64,000 nt of DNA from Pseudomonas alkylphenolica (GTDB lineage: Bacteria; Pseudomonadota; Gammaproteobacteria; Pseudomonadales; Pseudomonadaceae): assembly GCF_016009175.1 (NCBI RefSeq), contig NZ_JADUCM010000001.1:1-64000 (forward strand), given 5' to 3'. A program made the translations under genes and the position numbers. Below the pieces are notes generated by a model. It did not search any database, was not told the origin of the DNA, and worked only from the letters and a program-made list of their open reading frames with translations. The first letter of the stretch is position 1. Each line of letters starts with the position of its first letter. Shown in pieces: positions 48,801 through 57,347 of the stretch.

Positions 48801-51176
48801 ATGAAATTCAGTGAAAATTGGCTGCGCGGTTGGGTCAACCCGCAGGTATCCCGAGACGAGCTGGTTGCCCGTCTTTCGATGGCCGGCCTTGAAGTCGACA
48901 GCGTAACCCCGGCTGCCGGCCAGTTCAGTGGTATCGTCGTCGGTGAGGTGCTGAGCACCGAACAGCACCCGGACGCCGACAAACTGCGCGTGTGCCAGGT
49001 CAGCAACGGCAGCGAGACCTTCCAGGTAGTGTGCGGCGCGCCCAACGTGCGCCCCGGCCTGAAGATCCCGTTCGCGATGATCGGCGCCGAACTGCCAGGC
49101 GACTTCAAAATCAAGAAAGCCAAGCTGCGTGGCGTTGAGTCCAACGGCATGCTGTGCTCGGCTGCAGAACTGCAGATCAGCGAAGAGAACGACGGCCTGC
49201 GGGAACTGGCAGCCGACGCGCCGGTGGGTGAAGACGTTCGCGTCTACCTCGACCTGGACGACGCCAGCATCGAAATCGGCCTGACCCCGAACCGTGGCGA
49301 CTGCCTGTCGGTGGCGGGCCTGGCACGCGACGTAGGCGCCCTGTACGACGTACCGGTCACCCGCCTGCAGGTGCCGGCCGTTGCTGCCGCCCACGACGAA
49401 GTGCGCCCGGTAGAAGTACTGGCCCCGGCCGCTTGCCCGCGTTACCTGGGCCGCGTCATCCGTAACGTCGACCTGTCGCGCCCGACCCCGCTGTGGATGG
49501 TCGAGCGCCTGCGTCGCTCCGACGTGCGCAGCATCGACGCTGCCGTCGACATCACCAACTACGTGATGCTCGAGCTGGGCCAGCCGATGCACGCCTTCGA
49601 TCTCGCCGAGATCAACGGTGGCGTCCGTGTGCGTATGGCCGAGGAGGGCGAGAAGCTCGTCCTGCTCGACGGTCAGGAGGTCGCCCTGCGTAGCGACACC
49701 CTGGTCATCGCCGACCACTCCCGCGCCCTGGCCATCGCCGGTGTCATGGGTGGCGAGCACAGCGGTGTTTCCGCCACCACCCGCGACATTTTCCTTGAAA
49801 GCGCTTTCTTCGAGCCGATCTCCGTCGCTGGCAAGGCCCGTTCCTACGGCCTGCACACCGATGCCTCGCACCGCTACGAGCGCGGCGTCGACTCGCAGCT
49901 GGCCCGCGAAGCCATCGAGCGCGCCACCGGCCTGCTGCTGGACATCGTCGGCGGCGAAGCCGGCCCGGTCATCGACGTCACCAGCGAGGCAGACCTGCCA
50001 CAGGTAGCGCCGATCACCCTGCGTGCCGAGCGCCTGACCCAGATGCTGGGCATGGAAATGGCCAGCGCCGAAGTCGAACAGCTGCTCAACGGCCTGGGCC
50101 TGAAAACCACCGCTGGTGAAGGCCAGTGGCAGGTTGAAGTACCTAGCCATCGCTTCGACATCAGCCTGGAAGTCGACCTGATCGAAGAACTGGCGCGCCT
50201 GTACGGCTACAACCGCCTGCCAGTGCGTTACCCGCAAGCGCGCCTGGCCCCGCAGGCCAAGGCCGAAGCCCGTGGCGAACTGCCGGCCCTACGCCGTCTG
50301 CTGGTTGCCCGTGGCTACCAGGAAGCGATCACCTACAGCTTCATCGACCCGAAACTGTTCGAGCTGTTCAGCCCTGGCGTAGAGCCGCTGCTGCTGGCCA
50401 ACCCGATCTCCAGCGACATGGCGGCCATGCGTGCCTCCCTGTGGCCTGGCCTGGTCAAGTCGCTGCAGCACAACCTCAACCGTCAGCAAGACCGCGTGCG
50501 CCTGTTCGAAAGCGGCCTGCGCTTTGTCGGCCAGCTGGGCGACCTCAAGCAAGAGCCGATGCTGGCCGGTGTCGTGTGTGGCAGCCGCCTGCCGGAAGGC
50601 TGGGCCAACGGCCGTGACACCATCGACTTCTTCGACGTGAAAGCCGACGTAGAGGCCGTACTGGGCTTCTCCGGCTCGCTGGCCGAGTTCAGCTTCGTAC
50701 CGGGCAAACACCCGGCGCTGCACCCGGGCCAAACCGCACGCATCGAGCGTGACGGTCGCGAAGTCGGCTACCTGGGCGCCATTCACCCGGAGCTGTCCAA
50801 AGCCCTGGGCCTGGACCGTCCGGTGTTCGTCTTCGAGCTGGTACTGGGTGAAGTGGCCGATGGCCGCCTGCCGAAGTTCAGCGAGCTGTCGAAATTCCCT
50901 GAAGTGCGTCGTGACCTGGCCTTGGTGGCAGGACGTGATGTTGCTTCGAGCTCGGTGCTTGAAGTAATTCGTGACAATGCAGGCGAATGGCTGACAGACC
51001 TCAGGCTGTTTGATGTTTATCAGGGTAAAGGCATTGATCCTGATAGAAAAAGCCTCGCCGTAGGCTTGACCTGGCAGCATCCGTCGCGCACTCTTAATGA
51101 TGAAGAGGTGAATACCGCGACACAAAACATCCTCACCTCGCTCGAACAAAGGTTGAACACCACGTTAAGGAAATAG
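48801..51176 (+). CDS. pheT: Phenylalanyl-tRNA synthetase beta subunit
   Basis: 791 residues with the N-terminal tRNA-binding OB fold (ADKLRVCQVSNGSETFQVVC), B3/B4 editing domains (DITNYVMLELGQPMHAFDL), B5 and a C-terminal anticodon domain (FPEVRRDLALVAGRDVASSS). It lies 36 bp after pheS and 3 bp before ihfA. Confidence 0.97.
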   Translation: MKFSENWLRGWVNPQVSRDELVARLSMAGLEVDSVTPAAGQFSGIVVGEVLSTEQHPDADKLRVCQVSNGSETFQVVCGAPNVRPGLKIPFAMIGAELPGDFKIKKAKLRGVESNGMLCSAAELQISEENDGLRELAADAPVGEDVRVYLDLDDASIEIGLTPNRGDCLSVAGLARDVGALYDVPVTRLQVPAVAAAHDEVRPVEVLAPAACPRYLGRVIRNVDLSRPTPLWMVERLRRSDVRSIDAAVDITNYVMLELGQPMHAFDLAEINGGVRVRMAEEGEKLVLLDGQEVALRSDTLVIADHSRALAIAGVMGGEHSGVSATTRDIFLESAFFEPISVAGKARSYGLHTDASHRYERGVDSQLAREAIERATGLLLDIVGGEAGPVIDVTSEADLPQVAPITLRAERLTQMLGMEMASAEVEQLLNGLGLKTTAGEGQWQVEVPSHRFDISLEVDLIEELARLYGYNRLPVRYPQARLAPQAKAEARGELPALRRLLVARGYQEAITYSFIDPKLFELFSPGVEPLLLANPISSDMAAMRASLWPGLVKSLQHNLNRQQDRVRLFESGLRFVGQLGDLKQEPMLAGVVCGSRLPEGWANGRDTIDFFDVKADVEAVLGFSGSLAEFSFVPGKHPALHPGQTARIERDGREVGYLGAIHPELSKALGLDRPVFVFELVLGEVADGRLPKFSELSKFPEVRRDLALVAGRDVASSSVLEVIRDNAGEWLTDLRLFDVYQGKGIDPDRKSLAVGLTWQHPSRTLNDEEVNTATQNILTSLEQRLNTTLRK

Positions 51177-51179
51177 CGT

Positions 51180-51482
51180 ATGGGTGCTCTGACGAAAGCT
51201 GAGATGGCCGAACGGCTGTACGAGGAGCTGGGCCTGAACAAGCGTGAAGCCAAGGAATTGGTTGAGCTGTTCTTTGAGGAAATCAGGCACGCTCTAGAAG
51301 ACAACGAGCAGGTCAAATTGTCCGGATTCGGCAATTTCGACCTGCGGGACAAACGCCAGCGGCCGGGCCGCAACCCCAAGACGGGGGAAGAGATCCCGAT
51401 CACGGCGCGTCGAGTCGTCACCTTTCGTCCAGGGCAGAAGTTGAAAGCCCGAGTTGAGGCCTATGCTGGAACCAAGTCATAA
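51180..51482 (+). CDS. ihfA: Integration host factor alpha subunit
   Basis: 100 residues with the DNA-binding signature [20 protein letters not shown] and the start [23 protein letters not shown]-alpha pairs with IhfB to bend DNA. Located directly after pheT, as in E. coli. Confidence 0.97.
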   Translation: MGALTKAEMAERLYEELGLNKREAKELVELFFEEIRHALEDNEQVKLSGFGNFDLRDKRQRPGRNPKTGEEIPITARRVVTFRPGQKLKARVEAYAGTKS

Positions 51483-51819
51483 CGACGAGCTTCCGCCGAT
51501 TCCAGGCAAACGCTACTTCACCATTGGTGAAGTGAGCGAGCTTTGTGCGGTAAAACCGCATGTGCTCCGCTACTGGGAGCAGGAATTCCCCCAACTCAAC
51601 CCGGTTAAACGCCGCGGTAACCGACGGTACTATCAGCGCCAGGACGTGCTGATGATCCGCCAGATCCGCGCGCTGCTGTACGACCAGGGCTTCACCATCG
51701 GCGGGGCGCGTTTGCGCCTCTCTGGCGATGAAGCCAAGGACGACACCACCCAGTACAAACAGCTGATCCGGCAGATGATTGTCGAGTTGGAAGACGTGTT
51801 GGTGGTGCTGAAGAAGTAG
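51463..51819 (+). CDS. MerR-family regulator downstream of ihfA
   Basis: 118 residues with the MerR winged helix [20 protein letters not shown] and [20 protein letters not shown], then a coiled coil. It overlaps ihfA by 20 bp, with GAGG upstream of ATG 51463. No metal-binding Cys is visible at the C-terminus. Conserved at this locus in pseudomonads; target unknown. Confidence 0.9.
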   Translation: MLEPSHNDELPPIPGKRYFTIGEVSELCAVKPHVLRYWEQEFPQLNPVKRRGNRRYYQRQDVLMIRQIRALLYDQGFTIGGARLRLSGDEAKDDTTQYKQLIRQMIVELEDVLVVLKK

Positions 51820-51925
51820 CCCTTATCGGGCCCGGAATTTTGGAAAAAATGCTTCCATAATTCAAAAGGTTAGGGTACATTCTTCAACGTTCTCAGCAAC
51901 TAGGGGAACATGCTTCAAGCCCAGT

Positions 51926-52002
51926 CGGGGCGTAGCGCAGCCCGGTAGCGCACTTGCATGGGGTGCAAGGGGTCGAGTGTTCGAATCACTCCGTCCCGAC
52001 CA
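51926..52002 (+). tRNA. tRNA-Pro (GGG)
   Basis: 77 bases with acceptor CGGGGCG/CGTCCCG, anticodon stem CTTGC/GCAAG and loop ATGGGGT giving anticodon GGG, T arm GTTCGAATC and encoded CCA. A promoter-like pair TTCCAT/TACATT with 17-bp spacing lies at 51853-51881. The gene borders an integrated element and is its likely attachment site. Confidence 0.97.
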
Positions 52003-52018
52003 ATAATCCCAATGACTT

Positions 52019-52047
52019 AGGCCATGTCCGCAAGGAGTGGCCTTTTT
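52019..52047 (+). terminator. Terminator after tRNA-Pro
   Basis: AGGCCA pairs with TGGCCT around a 13-base loop, followed by a T tract. Confidence 0.75.
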
Positions 52048-52081
52048 CATGTGCGTGACTTTTGCGTGACTTCTCAGTTTT

Positions 52082-52714
52082 TTACGCCTGCCTCCTCTTC
52101 AGGATTGTCAGCACCGGCCCACGCGAGTCCATTGCTGAAACTTTGTTTGCCGCCTCTATCAACTGACCCAACTCAGCGCCAGAATAGTGGCTGGTCACAC
52201 TTCCGTTCTTGTGACCAAGCAGCGACTTCCGATTCTCCTCTGTCACGCCAGCTGCTTTGAGTCGTCGGCCAAAGGTGTGTTTCAGGTCGTGAATCCTGAT
52301 GGAAGCGAATCCAGGGTGTGCCGGCCGCAAGTGTTGCTCCTGCCAGAGCTTTGCCGCGCGCACCCTCGCTTTCTTCCAGGCCGAGTCGTTCATCCTGTGC
52401 ATCCCGGTACCGTTGTAAGGGAAACCCCATTCCTTACTGATGCCACGTTGCTTCTCGATGATCAGGCTGGCGACCTTGTTCAGCACAACCAGGCGCTCGT
52501 CCCGGTTCTTCACGCCAGAGTTCTCGTGTCGACCACCAAACTCAGCCGGGATCAGGAACACGCTGGTTCCCAGTTCGGGTACCGAAATCTCCCATTCCCA
52601 CCTCAGCTTGCAGACTTCCTGCTCTCGACAGACTGTGTTCACTTTGAACAGGGCCATTTTGTGCAGGTGGTCCGGCAACTCCCCGAAGAGTATCGACTGC
52701 TCATCCCATGACAA
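52082..52714 (-). pseudogene. Tyrosine-recombinase integrase, N-terminally truncated
   Basis: About 210 residues form only the catalytic domain: CREQEVCKLRW with the first Arg, IRIHDLKHTFGRRL with the His-Arg pair, LLGHKNGSVTSHYS with the nucleophilic Tyr. Phage integrases of this type have about 350-400 residues, so the arm-binding and core-binding domains are missing. Upstream the frame runs only a few codons to a stop inside a copied phage leader (from 52721), so the loss looks like a deletion fused to another gene's leader. It reads towards tRNA-Pro, the usual int-att layout. The enzyme is probably inactive. Confidence 0.85.
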
Positions 52715-52720
52715 TAGGTA

Positions 52721-52786
52721 CCGCCATATAGCGGCTATTCAATAGAGGGGAGAGGGGTTAAATCGGTGTGGAGTACATTTGTACTC
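52721..52786 (-). repeat. Phage leader copy 1 with GAGTACA palindrome
   Basis: Contains CCGCCATATAGCGG, a conserved AATAGAGGGG block and the palindrome GAGTACATTTGTACTC (52771-52786). The same parts in the same order occur at 53353-53417. It lies directly upstream of the truncated integrase. Confidence 0.75.
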
Positions 52787-52791
52787 CTTGG

Positions 52792-53340
52792 TCATTCTTG
52801 GCGAGATTCAGTGAGTGCGCGCCGGGCGATGCAGCGTGCATCCTCTTGTTTCTCCGAGTTCCCACCAGGCACCCAGCGGACAAACCCGGCTTGGCTTTTC
52901 CACTGGTTGTAGATTGCTTCAGCCATGGCCTCGATCAATCGACGATCGTCTTCTGTGGCGCGTGTTTGCTGCCCCTCCCAGAATGCCTTGGCACCCTGGT
53001 CAGCCATATCACCGGCGCTGTAGCCGTCGGAGGTTGCTGGGTGACTGTACAGTGGAAAGGCCTTTCTGCCTGCTGTCTCAATTGCTTCCGCATTGTCGAA
53101 GGTATTGCCGCTGACTATGTTCAGCCATGCCACCGGCTCGCCCTGGTCGGGCGGCTGGATGAGAAGTGCGTCGATGTCTTTGAGCGAATCCTGGGCGTCC
53201 TTGCAGTAGGCTGGGTCGAACCCGCCGCGTAGCCAGATCACCTTCTGACAGGCGTCCAAGTCACGATGGATCTTTTTCAGCTTGCTGGCCGGTACGCTGA
53301 CCATCTGTTCGGTGTTGCTGGATCGGTTTTCTGTGGGCAT
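52792..53340 (-). CDS. Prophage protein of unknown function (182 residues)
   Basis: Cytoplasmic protein with a GEPVAWLNIVSGNTFDNAEA segment and a C-terminal half rich in WEGQQTRATEDD-like phage sequence. Proteins of this kind, with a mid-protein 'EPVAW' motif, are common in early regions of tailed phages of Gram-negative bacteria. Starts just after leader copy 2. Function unknown. Confidence 0.75.
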   Translation of the reverse strand: MPTENRSSNTEQMVSVPASKLKKIHRDLDACQKVIWLRGGFDPAYCKDAQDSLKDIDALLIQPPDQGEPVAWLNIVSGNTFDNAEAIETAGRKAFPLYSHPATSDGYSAGDMADQGAKAFWEGQQTRATEDDRRLIEAMAEAIYNQWKSQAGFVRWVPGGNSEKQEDARCIARRALTESRQE

Positions 53341-53352
53341 GGGGATACCTCG

Positions 53353-53417
53353 CCGCCATATCGCGGCAATGAATAGAGGGGAAGAGGGGTTACAGCAGAA
53401 AGAGTACAGATGTACTC
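53353..53417 (-). repeat. Phage leader copy 2 with GAGTACA palindrome
   Basis: Matches the leader at 52721-52786: CCGCCATATCGCGG near the start codon, AATAGAGGGG, and the palindrome GAGTACAGATGTACTC (53402-53417). Only the two central bases of the palindrome differ. Probably the promoter/operator of the gene ending at 52792. Confidence 0.75.
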
Positions 53418-53528
53418 ATCAAGCTCAGTAGACAACCAGGTCATAACGAGGTTGTTATTTTTCAGGGGTGATACAAAAATTTAGTTGATTAAAGTAAGCT
53501 TTGCGGCTATCAAAATATAGGAGCTGTC

Positions 53529-54563
53529 ATGAATCAAAATAAAGCGCTACGGAAATATGCTGAGAGTTTGATTCTTCGCAATCCTGATTTGAATGTTGTT
53601 TCGGATAATGACAGCTATCCTTGGTTTATTCGTGAGTTTCAACGACATTTGCAAGCAAGCGAGGGTAGAAAGGAACTTTTGCTACCTAATCTTCAGGATC
53701 GCAATGAAACTATTGCGATTTTTAGTGATTATGGTGGGGAGCATTCGGCAAGTAAATATCACACTTACAGTTTTTTGATTGTTGCTTATAGTCAATTGCA
53801 GAGCTTTCAAGACAAGATGCTGGAGCTTAGGCGGCAGTTTGGCTTGGATTCGCCATTTAAAGAAATTGCATATAAGAGACTTGATCATGGCCCTACAAGA
53901 AGGATTCTTGAGCCGTATTTGGTGATGGCGCAAAACTTGATAAATGGATTGGTTTTAACGGTGGTGGTTGAAAAAGATATAGAGTCATTATTTGTTGAAG
54001 GAAAGCTGAGCCACTCGCAGGTAATGAGTGACGCGCTGGCCCAGATAGGGATGTCCTATTTGAAACCTGCTGTTGCGGAAAAGCTTTTTCGAGTCATCCA
54101 TTATCTATCCTTCCTTGTCACGCTGCTTTCAAAAGAAGATCAGAAAGTATTTTGGATGACTGATCATGACTCGATTGCAGCAAATCCAGAGCGATTCGCT
54201 GATGCCTTATCGTACTTTTGTCGGGTGCTTGGGCATTATTCGGATAAGAGGTATGCCTTGGTCGGAGGGGCCGTTCCTTTTGAAGAAAAGGATAGTAGCT
54301 TTCTCGATTTGCTTAGTATTCCCGACCTGGTGGGTGGGGCTATTGAAAACTATTTTACGTCTAAGTCACGATCGCTAGATGACCAGTTTCTCGTAAAGTC
54401 GGGTTCGGATGTTATTTTGAAATGGCTCGTGCATCACGGTGTTGGTTTGAAGAAGCATACTATGATGATCTGCAGGGATGATGTTGGTGTAAGGGCTTCA
54501 ACTTTAAAGTTTGATCTTATGGAGCCATTGACAGATGCCAAATTTATTCCTGTATATGTGTGA
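53529..54563 (+). CDS. AT-rich cargo gene, DUF3800-like protein
   Basis: The 344-residue protein opens its core with IAIFSDYGGEHSASKYHTYS, continues with a FQDKMLELRRQFGLDSPFKEI block, and later has WMTDHDSIAANPERFADALS and LSIPDLVGGAIENYF. This order resembles DUF3800 proteins, which have an RNase H-like fold with spaced acidic residues, but the first motif lacks the usual D-E-S-G. Much more AT-rich than its neighbours and on the opposite strand from the phage genes, so it is transferred cargo. Similarity is remote; a role in phage defence is a guess. Confidence 0.6.
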   Translation: MNQNKALRKYAESLILRNPDLNVVSDNDSYPWFIREFQRHLQASEGRKELLLPNLQDRNETIAIFSDYGGEHSASKYHTYSFLIVAYSQLQSFQDKMLELRRQFGLDSPFKEIAYKRLDHGPTRRILEPYLVMAQNLINGLVLTVVVEKDIESLFVEGKLSHSQVMSDALAQIGMSYLKPAVAEKLFRVIHYLSFLVTLLSKEDQKVFWMTDHDSIAANPERFADALSYFCRVLGHYSDKRYALVGGAVPFEEKDSSFLDLLSIPDLVGGAIENYFTSKSRSLDDQFLVKSGSDVILKWLVHHGVGLKKHTMMICRDDVGVRASTLKFDLMEPLTDAKFIPVYV

Positions 54564-54632
54564 TTTTTGCGAGTTGTTAACCGTGACGGGTGCCTCCCCA
54601 CTATCTGGCCGTAGAGTAGATGCGCGGGGTAG

Positions 54633-54809
54633 CTAACGGAGGTAGGTACCCAGGTCCTGGAATACATGCTCAGCATGAGGATGGTTGGCTGAATACCATT
54701 TCACGGCTTCAGGCCAGTGGTTTGCCGCCCAGAGAACCTGGACGCCTGCGGCGCGCGCGCCTGTGCTCCATCCGCCGAGGCCGGCGAACAGGTCGATTGC
54801 TGTGGTCAT
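54633..54809 (-). pseudogene. Cytosine methyltransferase fragment, copy 1
   Basis: Begins with MTTAIDLFAGLGGWSTGARA, motif I of DNA (cytosine-5) methyltransferases, and continues to NHPHAEHVFQDL. It then departs from the family and stops after 58 codons, where a full enzyme has over 300. A second, more damaged copy lies at 60190-60387. Confidence 0.8.
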
Positions 54810-54915
54810 GAGTGATCCTTCGTGGTCGATGTTGGCGAGTAGATCCGCTCGCGATTTATAGGTGTGCGTTACGCATCTCCAAGAGGGAAATTCCCCAAGA
54901 CCAATGGAGATGCCG

Positions 54916-55005
54916 ATGGCAAGACTGACTAACTGGCTGGAACTGATCGCCGCGATCACCGAGTTGATCAACCAACTCCTCCAGCTCTACCAACTCCTTA
55001 GCTAA
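54916..55005 (+). CDS. 29-residue amphipathic peptide
   Basis: ATG at 54916 is six bases after GGAG. The peptide MARLTNWLELIAAITELINQ continues LLQLYQLLS and is almost entirely one Leu/Ile-rich amphipathic helix. Size and composition resemble membrane-active peptides such as type I toxins. It lies in a cargo slot of the island. No known family recognised. Confidence 0.5.
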   Translation: MARLTNWLELIAAITELINQLLQLYQLLS

Positions 55006-55128
55006 CAAGGAGGGCGGAAGACGAAGGTGGCAATGGGCTCTCTGCGAAGTGTGAGGGCCCATTCCTCGCCGGGGTGGCGTGATTCGTTGAAGTGGGGTAT
55101 TCCTGGCGCGCAAATGAAGGAGCGCGAT

Positions 55129-55389
55129 ATGAATTTGGTGATGCTTGCTGATTACGGGTCGGTCGCTTTTGGTGCCATCTCGGCGTTCTGCTGGCTGGCC
55201 GCTGCGATTGTGAAGGTCGACCCACCGGAAAACCTGAGGGGGAAACCGGACGGCGACTACTGGGACGGAATAGTCGTAAATGGAGCTGATCTCATTAAGA
55301 CATTGCGAGCTCAAGCTCGATGGAACAGTGCTGCTGCAATTGCTGCGGCGATAGGTGCCATCCTTCTTATCGTTTCGAAAACGGCATGA
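55129..55389 (+). CDS. Small membrane protein, island cargo (86 residues)
   Basis: Starts seven bases after AAGGAG. Two hydrophobic helices flank a charged middle: YGSVAFGAISAFCWLAAAIV and AAAIAAAIGAILLIVSKTA, separated by VDPPENLRGKPDGDYWDG. Phage-associated proteins of this look are known, but I do not recognise a function. Confidence 0.7.
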   Translation: MNLVMLADYGSVAFGAISAFCWLAAAIVKVDPPENLRGKPDGDYWDGIVVNGADLIKTLRAQARWNSAAAIAAAIGAILLIVSKTA

Positions 55390-55442
55390 GGGAAGGCGCT
55401 GGCGGGCAGCGCCGGAGGGTCAGGCAGTGACTCGCTCGCCGA

Positions 55443-56015
55443 TCACCTTGGTACTGTAGGTGACCTCGAGTTCAGGGTCAGCTCGAAGCCGCCGCCGCAT
55501 ACGTCGCACTCCATCTCCTGGTCCTTGTGGTCTTCCGACTCCAGGTGGGTGGTGGTTGCACAGTGGGGGCACTTGCACTCGTCCTGATACTCGAAGTCCG
55601 AGCCGTCGAATTCTGCTTCGGCAAACTTGGCCAGGGCCTCAGCCTTGGCGGCGGCGTCGATGCGGTCTTGGCAAGGCTTACAGGTAAAGCCTTCGGAGTG
55701 CCCCCAGGGCGTCTCGGTAAGCTTCGAACGATGGGTCCCGCAGTGGTGACAGGCGTTGTGCTTGTCGCAGACGATGTAGCTCCACTTTCCCGTTGTGCCG
55801 TTGCACTTGTTGCAGCCCGAAACCCAGTACCAGGCGCCGTCGATACGCTCGGCGTACAGGCCCTTTTCCGGCGGTTCAAGTTTCACTTCCGGGAGGCCGT
55901 TTCGGTGCGGCCGGTCGTGATTCTTGCCGTTCCAGATGTTGGTGTGGCCGGAGCGGGTGCGTTCGATCCATTCGCCAGGTATCTCAGCGATGAGGATCTT
56001 GGTGTGCTTGTCCAT
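55443..56015 (-). CDS. Zinc-ribbon phage protein, frameshifted near its end
   Basis: 190 residues with paired Cys motifs: SGCNKCNGTTGKWSY, ACHHCGTH, TCKPCQDR, CKCPHCATT and ECDVCGGGFEL, suggesting several zinc ribbons and nucleic-acid binding. After GGFELTL the frame runs to a short end. One base shifted, it would continue ELEVTYSTKVIGERVTA to a stop at 55420, a more natural C-terminus, so a one-base change near 55470-55480 is likely. Starts after GGAG. Confidence 0.7.
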   Translation of the reverse strand: MDKHTKILIAEIPGEWIERTRSGHTNIWNGKNHDRPHRNGLPEVKLEPPEKGLYAERIDGAWYWVSGCNKCNGTTGKWSYIVCDKHNACHHCGTHRSKLTETPWGHSEGFTCKPCQDRIDAAAKAEALAKFAEAEFDGSDFEYQDECKCPHCATTTHLESEDHKDQEMECDVCGGGFELTLNSRSPTVPR

Positions 56016-56031
56016 GGCTTTCTCCGTGCAT

Positions 56032-56073
56032 GCGCCGCCCTCCGTTGCCGGATGCGGCATGGTGGCAATTTGG
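56032..56073. repeat. 42-bp scaffold repeat, copy 1
   Basis: Begins GCGCCGCCCTCCG and ends CATGGTGGCAATTTGG. It matches 61479-61520 at 40 of 42 positions. It appears to be a phage gene leader and marks an edge of a cargo slot in each copy of the duplicated scaffold. Confidence 0.85.
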
Positions 56074-56118
56074 CTTTAGATCAGCTATTGATATTGGTTT
56101 TGCTAAGGATGAAGCGAA

Positions 56119-56496
56119 TTGTCGGAAGAGTTAAACCTCGATATTTATGAGCGTCCGTTACGCAGGGCTAGGCTTGGCTTCTTAATTTGTGGGTGCCTGG
56201 CTGTCATCACCCCTATCGCCGCTATTGCCATATGTTTTTGGTACGGCACACCAGTCTCTTGGATTTCTCGATCAGGAGCAGTAAGCACTGGTTTTGCTTT
56301 CTTGGCTCTTTTTGCTACGCAGGTGATGAGCGATGTCTTCCAGCCAAACGGATACGTAGGTCAAACCTTTGGAGATTTGCTAGAAAGGTATGGAAATCAA
56401 ATCAGTTTGTTCAAGAAGTTAGCGGTGCTTCTAGGGCTGGTCGCGACAGGTATATGGGGCTTCGGAGATCTGATGCCTATTGGCCTGGAGGTCTGA
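56119..56496 (+). CDS. Small membrane protein, island cargo (125 residues)
   Basis: Probably starts at TTG 56119, with AAGGATGAAG upstream. It has hydrophobic segments LGFLICGCLAVITPIAAIAI, STGFAFLALFATQVM and LAVLLGLVATGIWGFG. AT-richer than the phage genes and on the opposite strand. Fills the slot between the 42-bp repeat and the small phage gene. Function unknown. Confidence 0.65.
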   Translation: MSEELNLDIYERPLRRARLGFLICGCLAVITPIAAIAICFWYGTPVSWISRSGAVSTGFAFLALFATQVMSDVFQPNGYVGQTFGDLLERYGNQISLFKKLAVLLGLVATGIWGFGDLMPIGLEV

Positions 56497-56500
56497 AACC

Positions 56501-56812
56501 TTAATTGCCGGAACTGATTCTTAGGCTCTCTCGGACCCTGAAGTTTTCAAGCTTCCGCGCCACGGCCGGTGACACCGTGATTTCGTGGCGCGGCGGTTCA
56601 AGCAGCGGTAGCGCGCCGCCCGGGCCCAGCCCATGCACGTGATGAATCATCAGCGTCATCGCCTCGCCCTGTTCCTCGATACCGGCCCACTTCATCAGCT
56701 CCAGCAGGGCCTGCTTAGTACCTGGTCGAACCTTCAAGCGCAGGTCTTCCTCCTGCAACTTGGCTGCTTTCTCTCGGCGACGCTCGTCGCGCTGTGTTTA
56801 CGTCATCGCCAT
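56501..56812 (-). pseudogene. Small conserved phage gene with nonsense codon, copy 1
   Basis: The natural frame starts at ATG 56812 and reads MAMT, then TAA (56798-56800), then TQRDERRREKAAKLQEEDLR and on to LPLLEPPRHEITVSPAVARK. A single C-to-T change in CAA would explain the stop. A shorter form could start at TTG 56758 but has no ribosome site. A related broken copy is at 61874-62160. Confidence 0.75.
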
Positions 56813-56832
56813 TCGGCACCCCCTTAAATCCG

Positions 56833-57050
56833 CTAGGCGGCAAGTGAACCTGTGCCCGGCGCTGGTGGCGCTGCAGGGCCATTCGTTTGAGTTTCATGGG
56901 TGAGTTCCATGTCCATGTCGTTGAAGCCTGCAAGCCACCAGGCGCTTTGATGCTGATGGCGCTGAATGGGTTGGCCAGCTTGTTGCTGCCGCGCTGGCGG
57001 CATTCCCGACCTTCGTAATAGGTCTGCGGGATATCGTCGCGTTTGCTCAT
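56833..57050 (-). pseudogene. Small phage gene with frameshift
   Basis: Frame one starts MSKRDDIPQTYYEGRECRQR and runs to about NPFSAISIKA. The sequence then makes sense only in another frame as WWLAGFNDMDMELTHETQ to the stop at 56833. A one-base indel near 56938-56945 joins them. Proteins with this start are common small phage early proteins. Confidence 0.7.
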
Positions 57051-57059
57051 GACTCATCC

Positions 57060-57347
57060 TCAGATCGGCCCGTCGCAGCGCTTGCCTTTCGCCCTTGGGA
57101 AGTCGATGTCGAACGCCTTGATGATCCGCAGGAGCGTCCGGTTGCAGATGGTCATTTGCTTCTGCACCTGGTACCGACTCAGGCCTACGTCCCGTAGCGC
57201 GGTGATGCGATCGGCCAGCTTGGCGTCTTCCGAGGCGTCGGTGTAGGGCGAATCACGGCCGCCTTGCACGCCCGGCACGAACTTGAAGTCGCATCGCTGC
57301 GACATGGTCCAGAGCGTGTTCTGAATCGCCCCGGGTTTCGTAGACAC
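57060..57347 (-). CDS. Phage-type small DNA-binding-like protein (95 residues)
   Basis: The C-terminal half, DRITALRDVGLSRYQVQKQM and TICNRTLLRIIKAFDIDF, reads like a helix-turn-helix with repeats of a short regulator. The GTG at 57347 has its purine-rich site too close, so the true start may be ATG 57305. Follows the same strand as other phage genes. Confidence 0.6.
   Translation of the reverse strand: MSTKPGAIQNTLWTMSQRCDFKFVPGVQGGRDSPYTDASEDAKLADRITALRDVGLSRYQVQKQMTICNRTLLRIIKAFDIDFPRAKGKRCDGPI

Noticed and set aside
53469..53479. Another TGATACAAAA word upstream of the DUF3800-like gene
   Set aside because: It lies in AT-rich island DNA with no dyad and no link to phenylacetate genes, so chance is the simpler explanation.
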